A DNA stretch of 64,000 nt. It comes from Sitta carolinensis. Its lineage: Eukaryota; Chordata; Aves; Passeriformes; Sittidae. A program made the position numbers and the translations under genes. The notes beneath the pieces are model-generated. The model was not told the origin of the DNA. It saw nothing but the letters and a program-made list of their open reading frames with translations, and did no database searches. The stretch covers positions 8,561,859 to 8,625,858 of the forward strand of contig CM063287.1 of assembly GCA_032173965.1 (NCBI GenBank), given 5' to 3'. Shown piece after piece: positions 13,701 to 26,700 of the stretch (position 1 is its first letter; the number at the start of each line of letters is the position of its first letter).

Positions 13701-14587
13701 GCTATTCTTTTTCAAGTCTTTCTTATGTCAGGATCCAGCCTGTCTCTTTTAGTGTTTGTTCATGGAAGGTGGTGTTGTTGTATGAAATGAACCTGTTCCC
13801 AGGCAGTTAACCAGAAGAGATCTATATTGTTCTCTGCAAATGGCCTGTCACCACCTTTTACCACAAGGAGTTTTTTATTATGGCTTTGCTAAGTGGGGGG
13901 GGAAAAAAGGCAGCTTAGTTTTCTTTCAAATCCTTGATGAGGGCACCAGGACTCCTGTGAATCTGAAGAAGAGAATTTGAGATGTGAGGAATTCTTTTCC
14001 ATTGCTTTCAAATATATAAATCAATAGGAAATGCAAGAGGCCAGATTAGATAATAGGTAACTGTACAGCATGCCCAGGAACCTGGTGCTGAGTTTTCCTG
14101 CCCAGTGTTTGTTTGTGCCCTTCAGGTCTGTTCTGCATGTAGTATTTCAGGAATCTGTCATTAGAAATCTTAGGTCAAGTCAAAAGCATTCATAATATGG
14201 TGACCAAAGAACTAGAGGCAGTATAACATTCTAGCATTCAGAATGAATAATTGTTAGACTTAATAGCTGAAATGGCTGAGGATTTTTGAGCACCTTAGTC
14301 TACACTGAATTATCCTTGTGTATTATGTGCTATGTGAGGCAGCATTGCCTTACTCCAACCTGTTCACCTCAGCTGGGGCAGATGTTGAGGCCATGGTGGC
14401 CTGAGTTTAGACTTGCAAATCAAGTGCTTTATCATCATGCAAATGGTAAGGACGGAAATTAGTTTATGCGTATATCTTCTAAAATCCTGAGGAGTAAAGA
14501 ATACTTTCGCAAATATCTAGCTTGTTTTATTACTTGAGAAATTTCTTCTAATTGTTTATCAGGCACAACATCACTAACTGGTTGAGG
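7706..14587. other. Non-coding, simple repeats only
   Basis: AT-rich sequence without recognisable exons. It contains TA-rich microsatellites at about 11185-11245. Open frames up to about 127 residues (for example 10437-10814 on + and 11567-11950 on -) have no recognisable domains, no start context of note and lie in AT-rich DNA; I treat them as chance. Confidence 0.5.
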
Positions 14588-15022
14588 GATGGGATTTTCC
14601 CTTTCTGCTCTGCCTTGGTGTGGCCTTGCCTCAAGTCCTGTGTGCAGTTTCAGGCACCACAATACAAGAAAGATATAAAGCTGTTATGGAGTGTCCAAAG
14701 GAGGCCATGGGGGTGGTGCAGGGTCTGGAGGTGAAGCTGTGTGAGGAGCAGCTGAGGTCCCTTGGTCTGTTCAGCCTGGAGAGGAGGAGGCTGAGGGGAG
14801 ACCTCCCTGCAGTCACAGCTTCCTCCTGAGGGCAAGAGGAGGGGCAGGCACTGAGCTCTGCTCATGGGGACAGGGCAGGAGCCGAGGGAATGGCCTGAAG
14901 GTGGGACAGGGCAGGCTGAGGGTGGGTATTAGAAAAACGTTCTTTATCCAGAGGGTGTTTGGGCACTGGAACAGCTCCCCAGGGCAGTGATCACAGCCCT
15001 AAGGCTGGCTGAGTTCAAGAAG
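14588..15022 (+). mobile_element. CR1 LINE fragment, sense orientation
   Basis: Closely resembles the end of CR1 ORF2 and adjoining region. Visible blocks include 'gtgtggccttgcctcaagtc', 'ggagtgtccaaaggaggcc', 'tgaggagcagctgaggtccc', 'ttggtctgttcagcctggag' and 'gagggtgtttgggcactgga'. The element is truncated before the 3' tail. The reading frame is broken by stops, so it is not active. Confidence 0.85.
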
Positions 15023-15931
15023 CTTTCTTGTGTGTAACCACTTTTGCTAAAAAAGATTACTTGTGTTTTCTGGGGATAATATTCAGTTGTCCGAATAATG
15101 AATTGGTCTCATTGTATCAGGAAACGTTTACAGTACCTGTAAATGGATGAAGGAAAGCTCAATCTGTTTGAGATGAGATACAGTCATAGGATACCAAGGT
15201 ACATGGTCATCTGGATTATAAAGCATTCTTTCACTTTATGTGCAGAAAGGTGGGGATTTTTTTACCACCGAATTATAAAAAAGGGTAAATAATTTAGTTG
15301 TGTATCTTCTGTGCCCAAGACTTAGAGTTGTTTTGGGAGGTTCAGTTAATTGTGGAAGGCCAGAACATTCCTGTAGACAATCGTGTAACATTGTGCATTA
15401 GAAGACTATGGGGTTATGACTTTCTGAAGTTTTGTCCAAAGGAATCTATGAAAATACCTAAATTTTAGATACTACGTGTGGTCTGAAGTTGTCTAGAGTA
15501 ATTTGAAATATTTTTACATGCCTTTCGTTTTGTTTTGCTATGTAGTGTTTATATAGTTAGTGATTTAAAGAAAGCAGGAGACTGGATGTAATGTGGACTC
15601 TAAAGGTTCCTCCTCCACAAGACTCATTTTACTCTTCAATGTTAGCATGTAATCCATGTACTTTTCTCTAGAAAAGCTTACATATTTGATAGGTCTGCTC
15701 ATGGTGAAGGCCTTTAACCGTATTGTGCTGGGAGTGGTGTCTGAGGTGTCTCCTGACTTCCTTAAAGACTGTCACGCTTTCATGTGTTCAGAGCTGTTGA
15801 GCTGATAGCTCATAGTGCTTTGCTGAAGGCAGTGATCTTGTTGGAAAGGTTTTCTCATTCCCAGCTATGTGTTCCTGTGACCTGTGTTTCCTGTCAGAAG
15901 TTAGCCAGCCTGCAGCCTGTGTTTAATATGA
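15023..15931. other. Non-coding, no feature recognised
   Basis: Unique-looking AT-rich sequence between a CR1 copy and an LTR-like repeat. Nothing further is supported. Confidence 0.5.
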
Positions 15932-16976
15932 TTTTGTGCGTGTGGATTTGGTTTGCATGGCAAGGTTTTTGTTGCAGCAGGGTTACAGGGGCAACTTCTG
16001 TGAGATGCTGCCAGAAACTTCCCCCATGTCAAATGGAGCCAGTGCCAGCCAGAGCTAGGAGGGACCCACTGCTGGCCAAGCCTCAGCCCATCACTGACAG
16101 TGGAAGCACCTCTGGGATAACACAAGTCAGCAAGGGGAGAAGTTACTGTGCTGTAACAACTGCACCTGGAGAGAGGAGTGAGAGTATGTCAGAGAAAGAA
16201 AAAGGTCTCTGCAGACACCAAGGTCAGTGGAGAAGGAGGGGTAGGAGGTGCTCCAAGTGCCAGGGCAGATTCCCATTGAAGCCCATGGTGAGGTGCTGTG
16301 TCCCTGCAGCCCATGGAGAACCCCATGCTGGAGCAGATTTATGCCCAAAGGAGGCTGTGACCCCATGGAGAGAGGAGCACATGCTGGAGCAGGTTTGCTG
16401 GCAGTACTTGGGATGCTGTGGAAGGAACCTATGCTTCTCATAAGGGACTGCACCTTGTGGAAGGGACCTGCACTGATTCATGCAGAACTGCAGCCTATGG
16501 GAAGGAGTCACATTGGTTAAGTTCATGTGGGAACTGTTTCCTGGAGGAGGAATCCCACGCTGGAGCAGTGGAGGAGTTTGAGGAGTCCTTCCCCTGAAGA
16601 GGGAGGATCAGCTGAGAAAATGTGTGAGGACCTGATGGCTATGCCCATTCCCTGTCCCCCTGTGCCACTTGCAGGGAGAAGAGAAGGTAAAGATTTGGCG
16701 AGTAAAGTTGGGCCCCAAAAAAAGAGGAGAGATGGAGGGGAGGTGTTTTTAAGATTTGGCATTGTTTCTCATGATGCTAGTCATTTGATCGGTAATATAG
16801 TAAACTGATTTGCCAAGTTGACTTTGTTTTACCTGTGACATTGATCAGTGAATGATCTCTCCCTGTCTATCTCAACCCACAAGCCTTTTGTTGTATTTCT
16901 TCTCCCTGTTTAGCTGAGGAAGGCAGTGACAGTGACTTTGAGCACCTAACATCCAGTCTGAGTCAACCCACCACAC
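15932..16976 (+). mobile_element. LTR-like interspersed repeat, copy 1 (about 1.05 kb)
   Basis: This element matches, in the opposite orientation, a second copy at about 28.1-29.0 kb. Shared landmarks include a 'gtgagatgctgccagaaact' block near 16000, a 'gtatgtcagagaaa' block, the 'aaggtcagtg...aggaggtgctcca' block and repeated 'catgctggagcag'-type modules about 50-60 bases apart. The element ends in 'gtcaacccacca'. The length, lack of coding potential and recurrence suggest a solo LTR of an avian endogenous retrovirus, but I cannot name the family. A 219-residue frame (15784-16443) begins upstream and runs through the repeat; it is not a gene. Confidence 0.7.
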
Positions 16977-17369
16977 TATTTAAAAATTTTAAAATTTTTA
17001 ATGCAAAATTTAGATTTAAGAAAGTAAATATCAATCCTACACATAGAGGTATAAGGCAATGTGATAGAACATTAGTGTAGTTTTGAGCTTGTTTGCTCTA
17101 TAGTATTTTGATAGTGTACGGAACCATGGGATCTTGAAGTTACAACTTTTTTTTTTTTTTTAATCAAAAAGTTCTTGAAAATGTTTCTCACCATTTGAAT
17201 TCTGTAAAATAGACAGATAGAAGAAATACTTGACCTTTTGCAGGAATCTCTGGGGGAGGGAAAAGAGGATCACCTGTCAGAATGTGGTCTACTATGTCCT
17301 GCGGGACAGGCAGAAGCTAAATTTCATTGGCTCTTTTGTCAGAGAGAAATTGCACTCTGGGCAACATTC

Positions 17370-17520
17370 CCAGGATCAGTATTCTGATAAGAATGCGCGC
17401 CTTGGAGTCTGTGCGCCAAGTGATCGAATTTAATTGGTGCTTCCATCCACACGAGGCAACCTATTAGCCAGGTGGCAAGTGACTGCCTGGAGCCCGCTGG
17501 GAAGGCTGACTGGGAAATTT
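17370..17520. promoter_or_regulatory. Candidate conserved non-coding element
   Basis: This stretch keeps CpG dinucleotides (a GCGCGCC near 17396, GTGCGCC near 17411, TGATCGAATT, ACACGAGG) in otherwise CpG-poor DNA. It contains a homeodomain-type AATTTAATTGG core and has no open frame or repeat similarity. The impression of constraint is inference from composition only. Confidence 0.3.
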
Positions 17521-18339
17521 GTCTGATGGTTAAACACAGTATGGAGCCTGGGTTTGGTTTTTTGATAATTTTTTTTGCAACTCAGGAAGACTTCTGAAGT
17601 CAGTGGTGGTCCCGAGCAGCCGTATGATTTCAGGGCTGGCTGTTAATGTTACTGGGGCCAGTCTCATCAGCGTCCCAAGAGGAGGCTGAGACTGCGGCTG
17701 GAGGAGCTTTGGGCCGGGTACCTCCAAAGTTGGGCCAAAGCAGTTGAGTTTTACATGTCTCTTGAAAACCAAGCACATTTGTTACAGAAATTGTTTGGGA
17801 TACTTGGAGAGATGTGGGATGTGATGAAAGAAGGAGTTGCTCAGCAAAGGCTTTTGCCCAGTTGTTACTTGACAAAGCTTGACAAGTCAGTTCTGACTTT
17901 ACCTCTCGGCACAGAATGAGCTGGTGGCTTTGATTTGTCACCACTGCTGCAGGCTGATGGGTGTCCTTTTGAGGGTAACTGCTTTTCTTTTAACAGCAAG
18001 CTGTTGTCAGATTCCTTTTACCTCCAAAGTCTGGAGAGCGAGCTGATTTTTCAGCTTCTACTGGCTCACTGCTGAATAATATTTAAGAAGACTGAACAGA
18101 ATTCTGCAGTGTTCCTGGGAACACAGAGCCTGCTCTCACAGCACATCAACCTGTGGAGTCCTTCAGATGACTACAAATGATGTAGCTAGGCATGCCAAAA
18201 TTAAGATATCCTCTCAGAAATCAGGATGCTTAGGCTCTTTCTGGTATGGAAAATTACATCTGCCTGGGCAAAGGAAAAACCCGGCGGAATTATCTGGCCC
18301 TGCTGATGAGGCAGAATGAGCCTTGTGCCTGGATTCTCA

Positions 18340-18410
18340 TGGCCCAAATAATTAATTATTTGTCCACTAGATGCTGTGGAGATTATGGTGTATTTTAATT
18401 AATGGAGATT
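18340..18410. promoter_or_regulatory. Candidate homeodomain-rich regulatory block
   Basis: Two close homeodomain-type palindromes, ATTAATTA at 18351-18358 and TTAATTAA at 18395-18402, flank a 'gtccactagatgctgtggag' segment. The block sits in unique sequence next to a CpG-containing stretch at 18280-18300. Such spacing is typical of, but not proof of, an enhancer. Confidence 0.3.
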
Positions 18411-21400
18411 TGTGTCATACTGGAAAATGCTTTTTTTTTTTCTATCAGATACAGCACAGTCCCACCTTACTCAGGAATTTATTTATGCTCTCATACTTCT
18501 AGATATGCCCTGGGGTGATGATATTTCAGGAGCTTGATCCTATAGACCATTTTGTCTTCTATCACAGGAGGCACTGAAGATAGTACAAACAAAAACGTGT
18601 AACAAGGGCAGGGAGAGTGCTTGCTTAGCTGTTAAATGGTGTGTTGGTCCTTCAGATGCTACCTGTAAGGCCTCAGAAGGAAAAGCTTAGGATGTTGTAG
18701 GGCACAGATTCTCCCCTCCTATGAAAAGAGGACAAATGATGTGAGGAGTCTTGAGTAGACAAGAGGAGCTGTCTGTTCTGCAAAAAAATTTTTTTCTGTG
18801 CTAGGCCTGGTCTATTGATTCAACTTCTAGCTAGTCATGTAATGAAATGAAAAACAGAGTCAGGAAAAAAGGTTGTATGGCTCTGATAGAGAACTTCTCC
18901 CTCAAAAGAAAGGGTGACCTTAGTTAAACAATTGTAAGCTTTTAGGGTTTTTTCAAATGGTACAGATTTGTCCTGTATTTTTTGTCAGACTGAAAGTCGT
19001 AGGTCAGTCAAGAGTTGATTCCATTAGTGGCAGCAGTAATCATTCATTACTCCACCTGCCTACAAAACCAACCAGCCAGGTTAGATTAGTACTGGACTGG
19101 CTCAGTTGATATTTCAATCTGTATGATTTCTGTTCTGTGTTAGATCTCATTTCCTTCAAATTGCTTCACAGTAGTATTTCTGAAGTTCCCAAAACTTACT
19201 AAGAATGCTTTTTGCTATCAAGGATCCTTGCAGTAATCAATAAAAACAACAGTCTAGGCTTTCCAAGACAACCTGGAAGTGCTGGAAAGATCAGTTGTAT
19301 CCTTAACCAATTTGAGTGTTTTCACCAGATATATTGGAAGGCCAAAGCACTCTAATACAGATGTGAAGAACTGTGAGACATGAAGTGCTTGAATGTTGTA
19401 TAATTCCTTGCATTTTTAGTACCTTGCAAGAATAACTAAATGATTGTTAATTAAAACTCAAGGGAAGGTAGGTATTTTAATTAATCAAATTAATTTTGTA
19501 GCTTTCATGGAGGTATGCTTTTACTTACATGATTTTTAACAATTTTGAAGTACCTTGCCTCAAAGATAAAAAAAAAAAAGTACTTGAACCATGTCTCAGG
19601 CTCTTATTTTCCCTCTTGCTACCTGGAAGACTTGGTGTCCAGGGACCGGAAAGTGTTTGTTCAGCCAGTTTAATTTATTTCATAAATTGGTCTCATTGTA
19701 TTTGGAAGGGCTGTATGTTCAATGAGATGTTCTTGCTCATATACCTTCACTGTTTGACAGACAAAATCAGAAAGCCCCAAATTCGCTATATAGTATGATG
19801 TTTGCTTTTCCCAGCATGCTGTGGGAGTTCAGCTCACGTGTAAACTTGTTGAAAAAGGTTTCCTTAATAAATTCGTATCTTTGGACATCAACTGTGGAGT
19901 AAAATTTGGAAATCTGGTGTGGCTTCTTTCCCTTTGCAATTCAACTCATATATCAGAGCAGTAGTAGTCCTATAAAAGCAACAGATTACACCAATTCTGG
20001 CTGTGTTTTCAAGTGGCAGTCATGAGATTGTTAACGGAAGCATCCTCCAGGCTGCCATCTGGGTCTGCAGTGTATTTTCATTGTGCATAGATTTCTAACA
20101 AAAAGCCTATTGTCTAGGACTATAGTTTACCTGAAAATCAGTAATTCTGCTTCTGAAACCTCTCCCATCTTTGGTTACCCGAGCTGTCAGCTGGCCGTGA
20201 ACTCTGACACTGCAGAGACGTGTTGCGAGCACCATACACTTTTCTCCTTTTCCCCTCTGCTCCCACCCCAAGTCTCAGATGCTGAATGGTTTTGCCTTTT
20301 TTCTGATATAACTGTGAGTCTGATATTACCCAAGCCTATGGTCTGAATTTACAGAAATTCCAAAACAAGTTCTGTTTCATAAATTGAAATAAAGGTCTGC
20401 TTACATGAATGGCCACCCTGCAGGAGTGCTCTATGGATGGATGGAGGAAGTGAAAGAGCAGGAAAGAAGTAACTGGAAGCTGGAGTGAATGGTCAAGTAT
20501 TTAACCCTGTCTGTACCAATGAGTCCTTGTATGATCATGTACTTAATTGCACTGGAATTAGTTTAGCTCTTATGTTACTTTAAGTTACTTTACAAACTTC
20601 TGTTCCTTAAACTGTATTTAACAAGTAGAGGCTCCTTCAGGAAGAAAGATAATTTAAGATGAATAAAGTAATTCACCTGAAAACTGGTGAGACAGTTGGA
20701 GCAAAGTGGGAATGAACAGAGTACAGGAGAAGTCAAGTGCCAGGAAAGTTTTTGGCATCAAAAGAAGAGAGGTGAGGGAATGAGCTGGATGTTGCCCTGG
20801 AACTACTGAGAAGGGAAGCGGAAACTGGAGATAGGTGGTAAGACAAGAAAAAAGGAATCCACAGGCTGAGTAAGTTTGCTCCTCAAGGCAAGTCAGACTG
20901 ACTTGAGCTTTGCCACTGCGAGTCTCTGCGGTCTGTCTGTCCTGCTCGTAGCTGCTGCTTCCTGCACTCTCTGCTAGCAGGAGAACCACCCCCCCTCCTG
21001 AATGAGGTTTAAATCAACTTCCTTTAGATATTCTGACTGTTCCCTGGGGCCTGCTAGTGGCAAAAAAATCGACAGTTTTCTGGGTTAGCTTGTAGCTAGT
21101 GTGTTCATGTAATTCCGATTGTTCTTTTCCCCTATTGAGTGTTGATATTTTTCAGTTGATAGTATATGAAGATCTCAAATTTAATCTTGGTACTAAGAGC
21201 AATTTGTAGGTAAATCTGAATTTAATATGTAATTAATGATGAGCACTGTGAGGCTCTGTACTTTTGAAGTTGTGCCTCTTATAGGTGTTGTAGTTTAGCA
21301 AATTCTAATAGAGTGAAGGTATAGTTGTGCAAATAATTCATTCAGTTGTTTTATTTTGTACTTGATAGCACTTCTCTGGAATATGCATCAAGAATGGCAC

Positions 21401-23511
21401 TAAACATTTTGAAAAACTTAAATATTAATAATTAAGCAGTTTGGATAAGTGTATAAAAATAAATATTGAAGTGAATTGATTTTAATAAAATTGAGTATGT
21501 TCTCAAATAGCATTTCATGCTGATGAAGAAGTGGAAGGAATAATAACACAGTGAGGTCACTCCCATAATTTAATAATTATCATTAACTTCTGTCCTATCT
21601 CTGAGAGAGGTTTTGTAGTTTTCCTTTTAAAAAGGGGAGAGATGAATCTGGAACTGACACAAAAATTCAGTAAGTCATAAAAGAGTCTGTATCCACATTA
21701 CCAAGCAGTGTGGTGTAATAAGATCAGATCTGTCAGGTGCTGAGAACCTGGCATCTGTGCTGTACAGGTGGTGAGAGTTTTATTTCAAGCTGCTCCTGGT
21801 CCCATTCAGTGGATGAATTCCTCTTGGTGGTTGAAGCATGTACAATGTACACCTGAAGCTCATTCTGTGATCTAATTTTATTATAAAGAAGTCTGGTTCA
21901 TGTACTTGCTGACTGCTTTGCAATGTAAAGCAAAGCAAGGAAAATAGGGTTGTTTGGGAGATGGACTTCAAAAGTGCAGTCCTGATTTGAATTAAATGCT
22001 AATACAGACATACCTAGAGTCATGCAGATCAGGAAGTTCACCAAAATAAAGTTGTTTAGTAAGAGAGCTGAGATATCTGATCCATGGGGTTGGAATTAGG
22101 AAAGGCAATGAATACTTATAGTATTGAACAGCTACTTCATCAGTTTGGGAGTCTGGAAAAAATATAAGGAGGACATGGTTTTAAAAGCAAAACAAAAATC
22201 CCTGGACTGCATTGTTCAGAAATGTCTTTACTCTTGTAAAATAAACTTCTAAATAATACAGAGTGGACTTTATATAAATCAGATACTAGGTACAGGGAGA
22301 TTGGAGGGGTTCTAAAAACTGAAAGCACACCAACTTCTTTTTCTGTCATTCTTTTGGAGTCTACCAGAAGATGAACTTGAGGTCCTTGGTTAGAGAGAGC
22401 AGAAGAGATGGGTATATTTTACAGATTCTTTGCTTTAAAAAGCGAAAGCAGCCTCTGCAAACACAATTGCATGGCTTGAATGTTTTTTCAGTTTTACCAT
22501 GGAAGAAGTAGTCAAGTGTCAGCTTGTCTGCTCAGAGGAGACAGTTGTCTTTAAGAATTGGTGCTATCTGATATTCTGGATGGTTTCAGGTTACCATTTA
22601 GCACAAATTTATTATTTATTACCAAGACTATTAAACCTCAGTGTGGGAGGAGCAGTGCTTATAAATGGATTTCTGGAGACAGAAGTATTCTGACCTTCTT
22701 GTAATGGTAAAGGTCTTTATGATGCTTAGGAAGGAGAAGAGAAGGAGAGTGGATGCTGAAACTCTCTCTGCTGGCAACTATGCACAGGGTTTCTCCATTT
22801 GCAGCCCTCCTGTTGGCCTTGGTCAAAAGTCATTACATCTCTACAGTGTATGAGTGGTTGTATGTTATTTAACAGTATAGCTGGAATGGGGGTGTTCAAG
22901 CCTTTGAGTTTCAAGGCTATGATCACAATCATAAGACTGGGACTTCTAAATGGTAAAATTCTTGTAGGATCTTCTTAAAAGCTTCAAATGAGGGAAATAG
23001 TCAGAAATGGTGATGTTGATTAAAATGGGAAAAGTTGGCAATAGGTGGCACCTGCTCACTGTGGAATCAAACAAAGCTGATAAGCCCATCTTAGCTATCA
23101 ACAGTGCATCTGAAAATGCTGGGACTTGACACAAGTCAGGCTTGCTCAGAATCCTTAAGAGAACTGGGTAAGAGCCTGTGCCAGGCTTTCCTCTGATGCT
23201 GAGATGTACAGCAATTCAAAAAACACAAACCAAAAATCAAACCCACCCTACTGCTAGTACCTTTGTCCAAATTCTTGGCTTGCTTTTCAGTTCCCAGAAG
23301 TAATCATGCCTGTGCACAGCTACAAAAGACCTATTGATTATTTCTCTCTATATTGCAGTTTCTGGTGTACTGGAGCTAATGGTGTGACACCAGTGGATTT
23401 TTGGTGTGCAGCTGCAGTCTTTCAGATAGACTGGTGTTTATAATAAGGACTGAATTATGCATGGCTTGTTTTTTTCCCTTGGTGACTCCAACAATGTGCC
23501 CTTTCTTTGAA

Positions 23512-23724
23512 CTAGAGGAAGTTCTTTACAGAAAGGGTGACTGGGCATTGGAATGTGCTGCCCATAGAGGTGGAGTGGCCGTGCCTGGAGGTGTTTAAGA
23601 AGAGACTGGATGTGGCACTCAGTGCCATGGTCTAGTTGACAAGGTGGTGTTAAGTCATGGGTTGGACTCAAATAAATAATCCTCAAAGGTATTTTCCAAC
23701 CTAGCTGATGCTGTGATTCTCTAG
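23512..23724 (+). mobile_element. CR1 LINE 3' fragment, sense orientation
   Basis: The order of blocks matches the CR1 3' region: 'agttctttacagaaagggtg', 'gggcattggaatgtgctgcc', 'gtgcctggaggtgtttaaga', 'agactggatgtggcactcag', then 'tattttccaacctagctgat' and a 'gtgattct' tail. It is 5'-truncated and about 210 bases long. Confidence 0.85.
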
Positions 23725-26700
23725 TCTGCCAAATTTTGTAAAAGAAAATAAAATTGGAAACTTGGTGTCTGGAGGTTTGCAAATCTGGCTGGTATAGACC
23801 GGGAGAATTCCAGCGTTATGAGGAGAGATGAGAAAGGCTTATTTTTATAGGAAGAGTCTCTACAGAGATTTTTAACACCCTTTGTCCCTGACATCACCAT
23901 TCATCTAAGACCAACGTGTTTAACTTAAAGGATATAATTGTTTTTGTTGGTTTATTTTTAATGAGAACAATTACTGATAACAATAAAATTAATTGAAATT
24001 TATTTTTTGTGTCAGTGTTTTACAAATCAGCTGCAACTGCGCAGGTGTTGGATACGTGTGACTCTTAGGAAGTTTCTAGCTGGGAGCAGTTCATCATAGG
24101 AGATGGTTTCTCTAATTCCATATACAAGTATCTGCAACGTGCAGTTCACATTCTAGACCATAAACTGTCAACACAGTTTCTTCACCTATCTCTTTAATCA
24201 AATCCTCTTTGTGTTTTGCAGATCAATAGAAATATGCATTTCCATCATACCACCTTTGAACTAATGAAGTGGAAGTACAGATGAAAACAGTCTGGAGGAA
24301 GCTTGAAGTACAATACAGTTTCATTCAGTTTCCTCATTTGGAGGTAAGGTTAATGCATGCAAAATTTTATTTGAGTATTTTGGGGATAAAAAAGCATATG
24401 ATAAGCAGCCATCATATCTTATAAAAAATTTCAGAGCCACCTTTTTTATGCTAAGGACAGTCTTTAATACCATATTAAAACAGCTGTTTGATCTAATCTT
24501 TGTCCACGTCTCAATTATGAAAAAAGACAAATCAACATCAACTACAGAGACATCTGTTGTACAAAGGCACATTGGAAGAGAGTTATGATATCAGATAATT
24601 TTATTTAGTAGAATTTGCTGAATACTACTAATGCTTTAGTTGATTATTAGTTTAATCTATTATTTTGCTGATGTGGCTGGGCAAAACTTTACACAGTGTC
24701 AAGTGGCAGGGCACGAGCATAAGTAGTTGGGTTAAAAACTCTGGATAAAATACTGTTTTAAAAAGGGAAACAAAACACACACCCCCAACCACTTTCTCAA
24801 CTAACTTTTTCTGTTGAAGGAGGGAGGTATGTAAATAGCAGATCTGGCAAAAAAGAAAATGGCAACACGACTCCCCCACAAAATTTCTCTATCTTCACAC
24901 AGTTGATTCTCTTTTTACTAGGGATTATGGGCTTCTAAGTCAACAAGCACACAAATGGCAAGAAGACGGGAGCTTATCGGAACCAAATAAAATCAAGTCC
25001 TTGTGCTAATTATTCCTGCTCCTATGTGCAGCATCTTTTTTTCATACCTCTTATACGTGAATTTCAATAGCAAAGGAACAAAGACAAAATAAAAAATTTG
25101 ATCATGAATGCCAAAAGAGAGAAATACTATAAATACCAGATGTGAGCTGGGTACATTGCCCAGGTGTTGATCAGACATTTTATGTGCTTCCTGAGTGAGA
25201 GATCAGCAGTATTGTATTTCATTGCCTGACCTGCTTTCAGGTATGTCTTTGAGTGTATTTATGAGTTTGGACACCTACAGAAAACAGTGAAAGTGAGTGT
25301 TTCAGTTTTAAATATTTGTTATATACAAAAGGTGTCTTGTTTGTATCTAAAACTGCTGGATAGTTTGCTAGTTCCTGATTGGTTTACAGAGAGAAATTGT
25401 GATTGAATTCTTTGGTTGTTTATTCCATTTTAGGGTTCAGTGAAGAGTATCAAATGTCTGACAGTTCTCAAGATAGTTTATTTTACCTTTCTTTAATATG
25501 AAATCTCTGTAATACAACCCTTCTTTGTACTTTTGCTAATTCTGCTTTCTTTTGTGAGACAGTATAAAATTTTCTTACTTTCTTACTTGGTAGGGTAAAT
25601 AGGTCTCTTTAATTACATGTGTGAATTTGTGTGTTTCTAGTGCAATGCAGCTGGGGAAATTCAAATTAGTATATTACACATAATCAGTAGGGTTATGTGT
25701 ACTCAATTCCCTTCTGCAACTGGTGTCCGATACAGTGTTGTCTATTTAATTGAAAGATTTTGGTTGTATGATTATTTTCTTTGGCATGTTGAAAACTGGA
25801 CTTGGATGACTTCCCAGCACCACCCATTAAAACGTCAGATACTCCCTTAGTTTGACTTCCCTGCAGCAAGGCATGAGTTAGAAGGACGTTAAAAACCTCT
25901 AATGTACAACTGCTGAACCAATAACTAGTTGACAATTTAGGAATAACTTCCTTCTTTTCAGCTTTTACTGTCCATAGAGTTGTCAACTTTCTGTGTCCTC
26001 CAAACCAGTAGTGGTAGGAGCATCTTTTATGTGATGGAACTCATTCATTCAGTAGCCAGAAACACATACCAGGTGCTTCAGAATGAAGGGTGCCAGTGAT
26101 GAGATGGTATTCCTGCAATGATTTTCTTATTAATCATCAAGACTGCCTAAGATACTCTCTGTTCTGTTAGGAAATAATTATTTTGTAAGGTTGGGTTCGC
26201 TGCCATTGAATTTGCTTGGTGGCAAACTATTTGCTAGGATTTAATTCCATAACAAACAGGCTGAGCCACTTGAGGCTCAAACCACAAATGGGAAATACAG
26301 GTCAGTGTGCTCAAAGCATTTTCCAGGAGTGGAGGAACCAGACATCCGTGTCATCTTTGGAATCAGTTGATCAAAACAGGAAGTGCCAGTGGTTCCCCTC
26401 TGGAGCTGCTCTGTTCTGCAGTGTCCTCCAAACAGGACTTCCCTTACTCCCATTGCCCCTGGCTTATCCCAGCTTGTTCCAGCAGTCTCATCATCTTGAT
26501 CTCAGACCACAAAAACCAAGAGCCTTCCTATTGCTAGGTCAAGACCGTCAGGCTCAGCAAGGTCATATTAAGCTGCTGAGAATCCCTTCATTTTTCTGTT
26601 GTCTCTGTTTGGCTCAGGAGCTTCTGATGAAAGTGTCATGGGCAACAGATTTCAAATAAATCTCGACAAGGTCCTGTGTAGTAAAAGGAAGCTAAAATTC

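Larger units (their letters stand above)
16977..23511. other. Non-coding, with two blocks that look constrained
   Basis: No exon is recognised. The subregions about 17230-17960 and 18240-18420 have more balanced base composition, unusually retained CpGs and dense homeodomain-type words, unlike the surrounding AT-rich decay. They are described separately. The rest (18.4-23.5 kb) holds nothing I can support. Confidence 0.45.

Noticed and set aside
15784..16443. 219-residue + strand open frame
   Set aside because: Most of it lies within an interspersed LTR-like repeat that recurs in reverse at 28.1-29.0 kb.
26216..26659. 147-residue + strand frame
   Set aside because: No family resemblance and no supporting gene structure; isolated in non-coding DNA.
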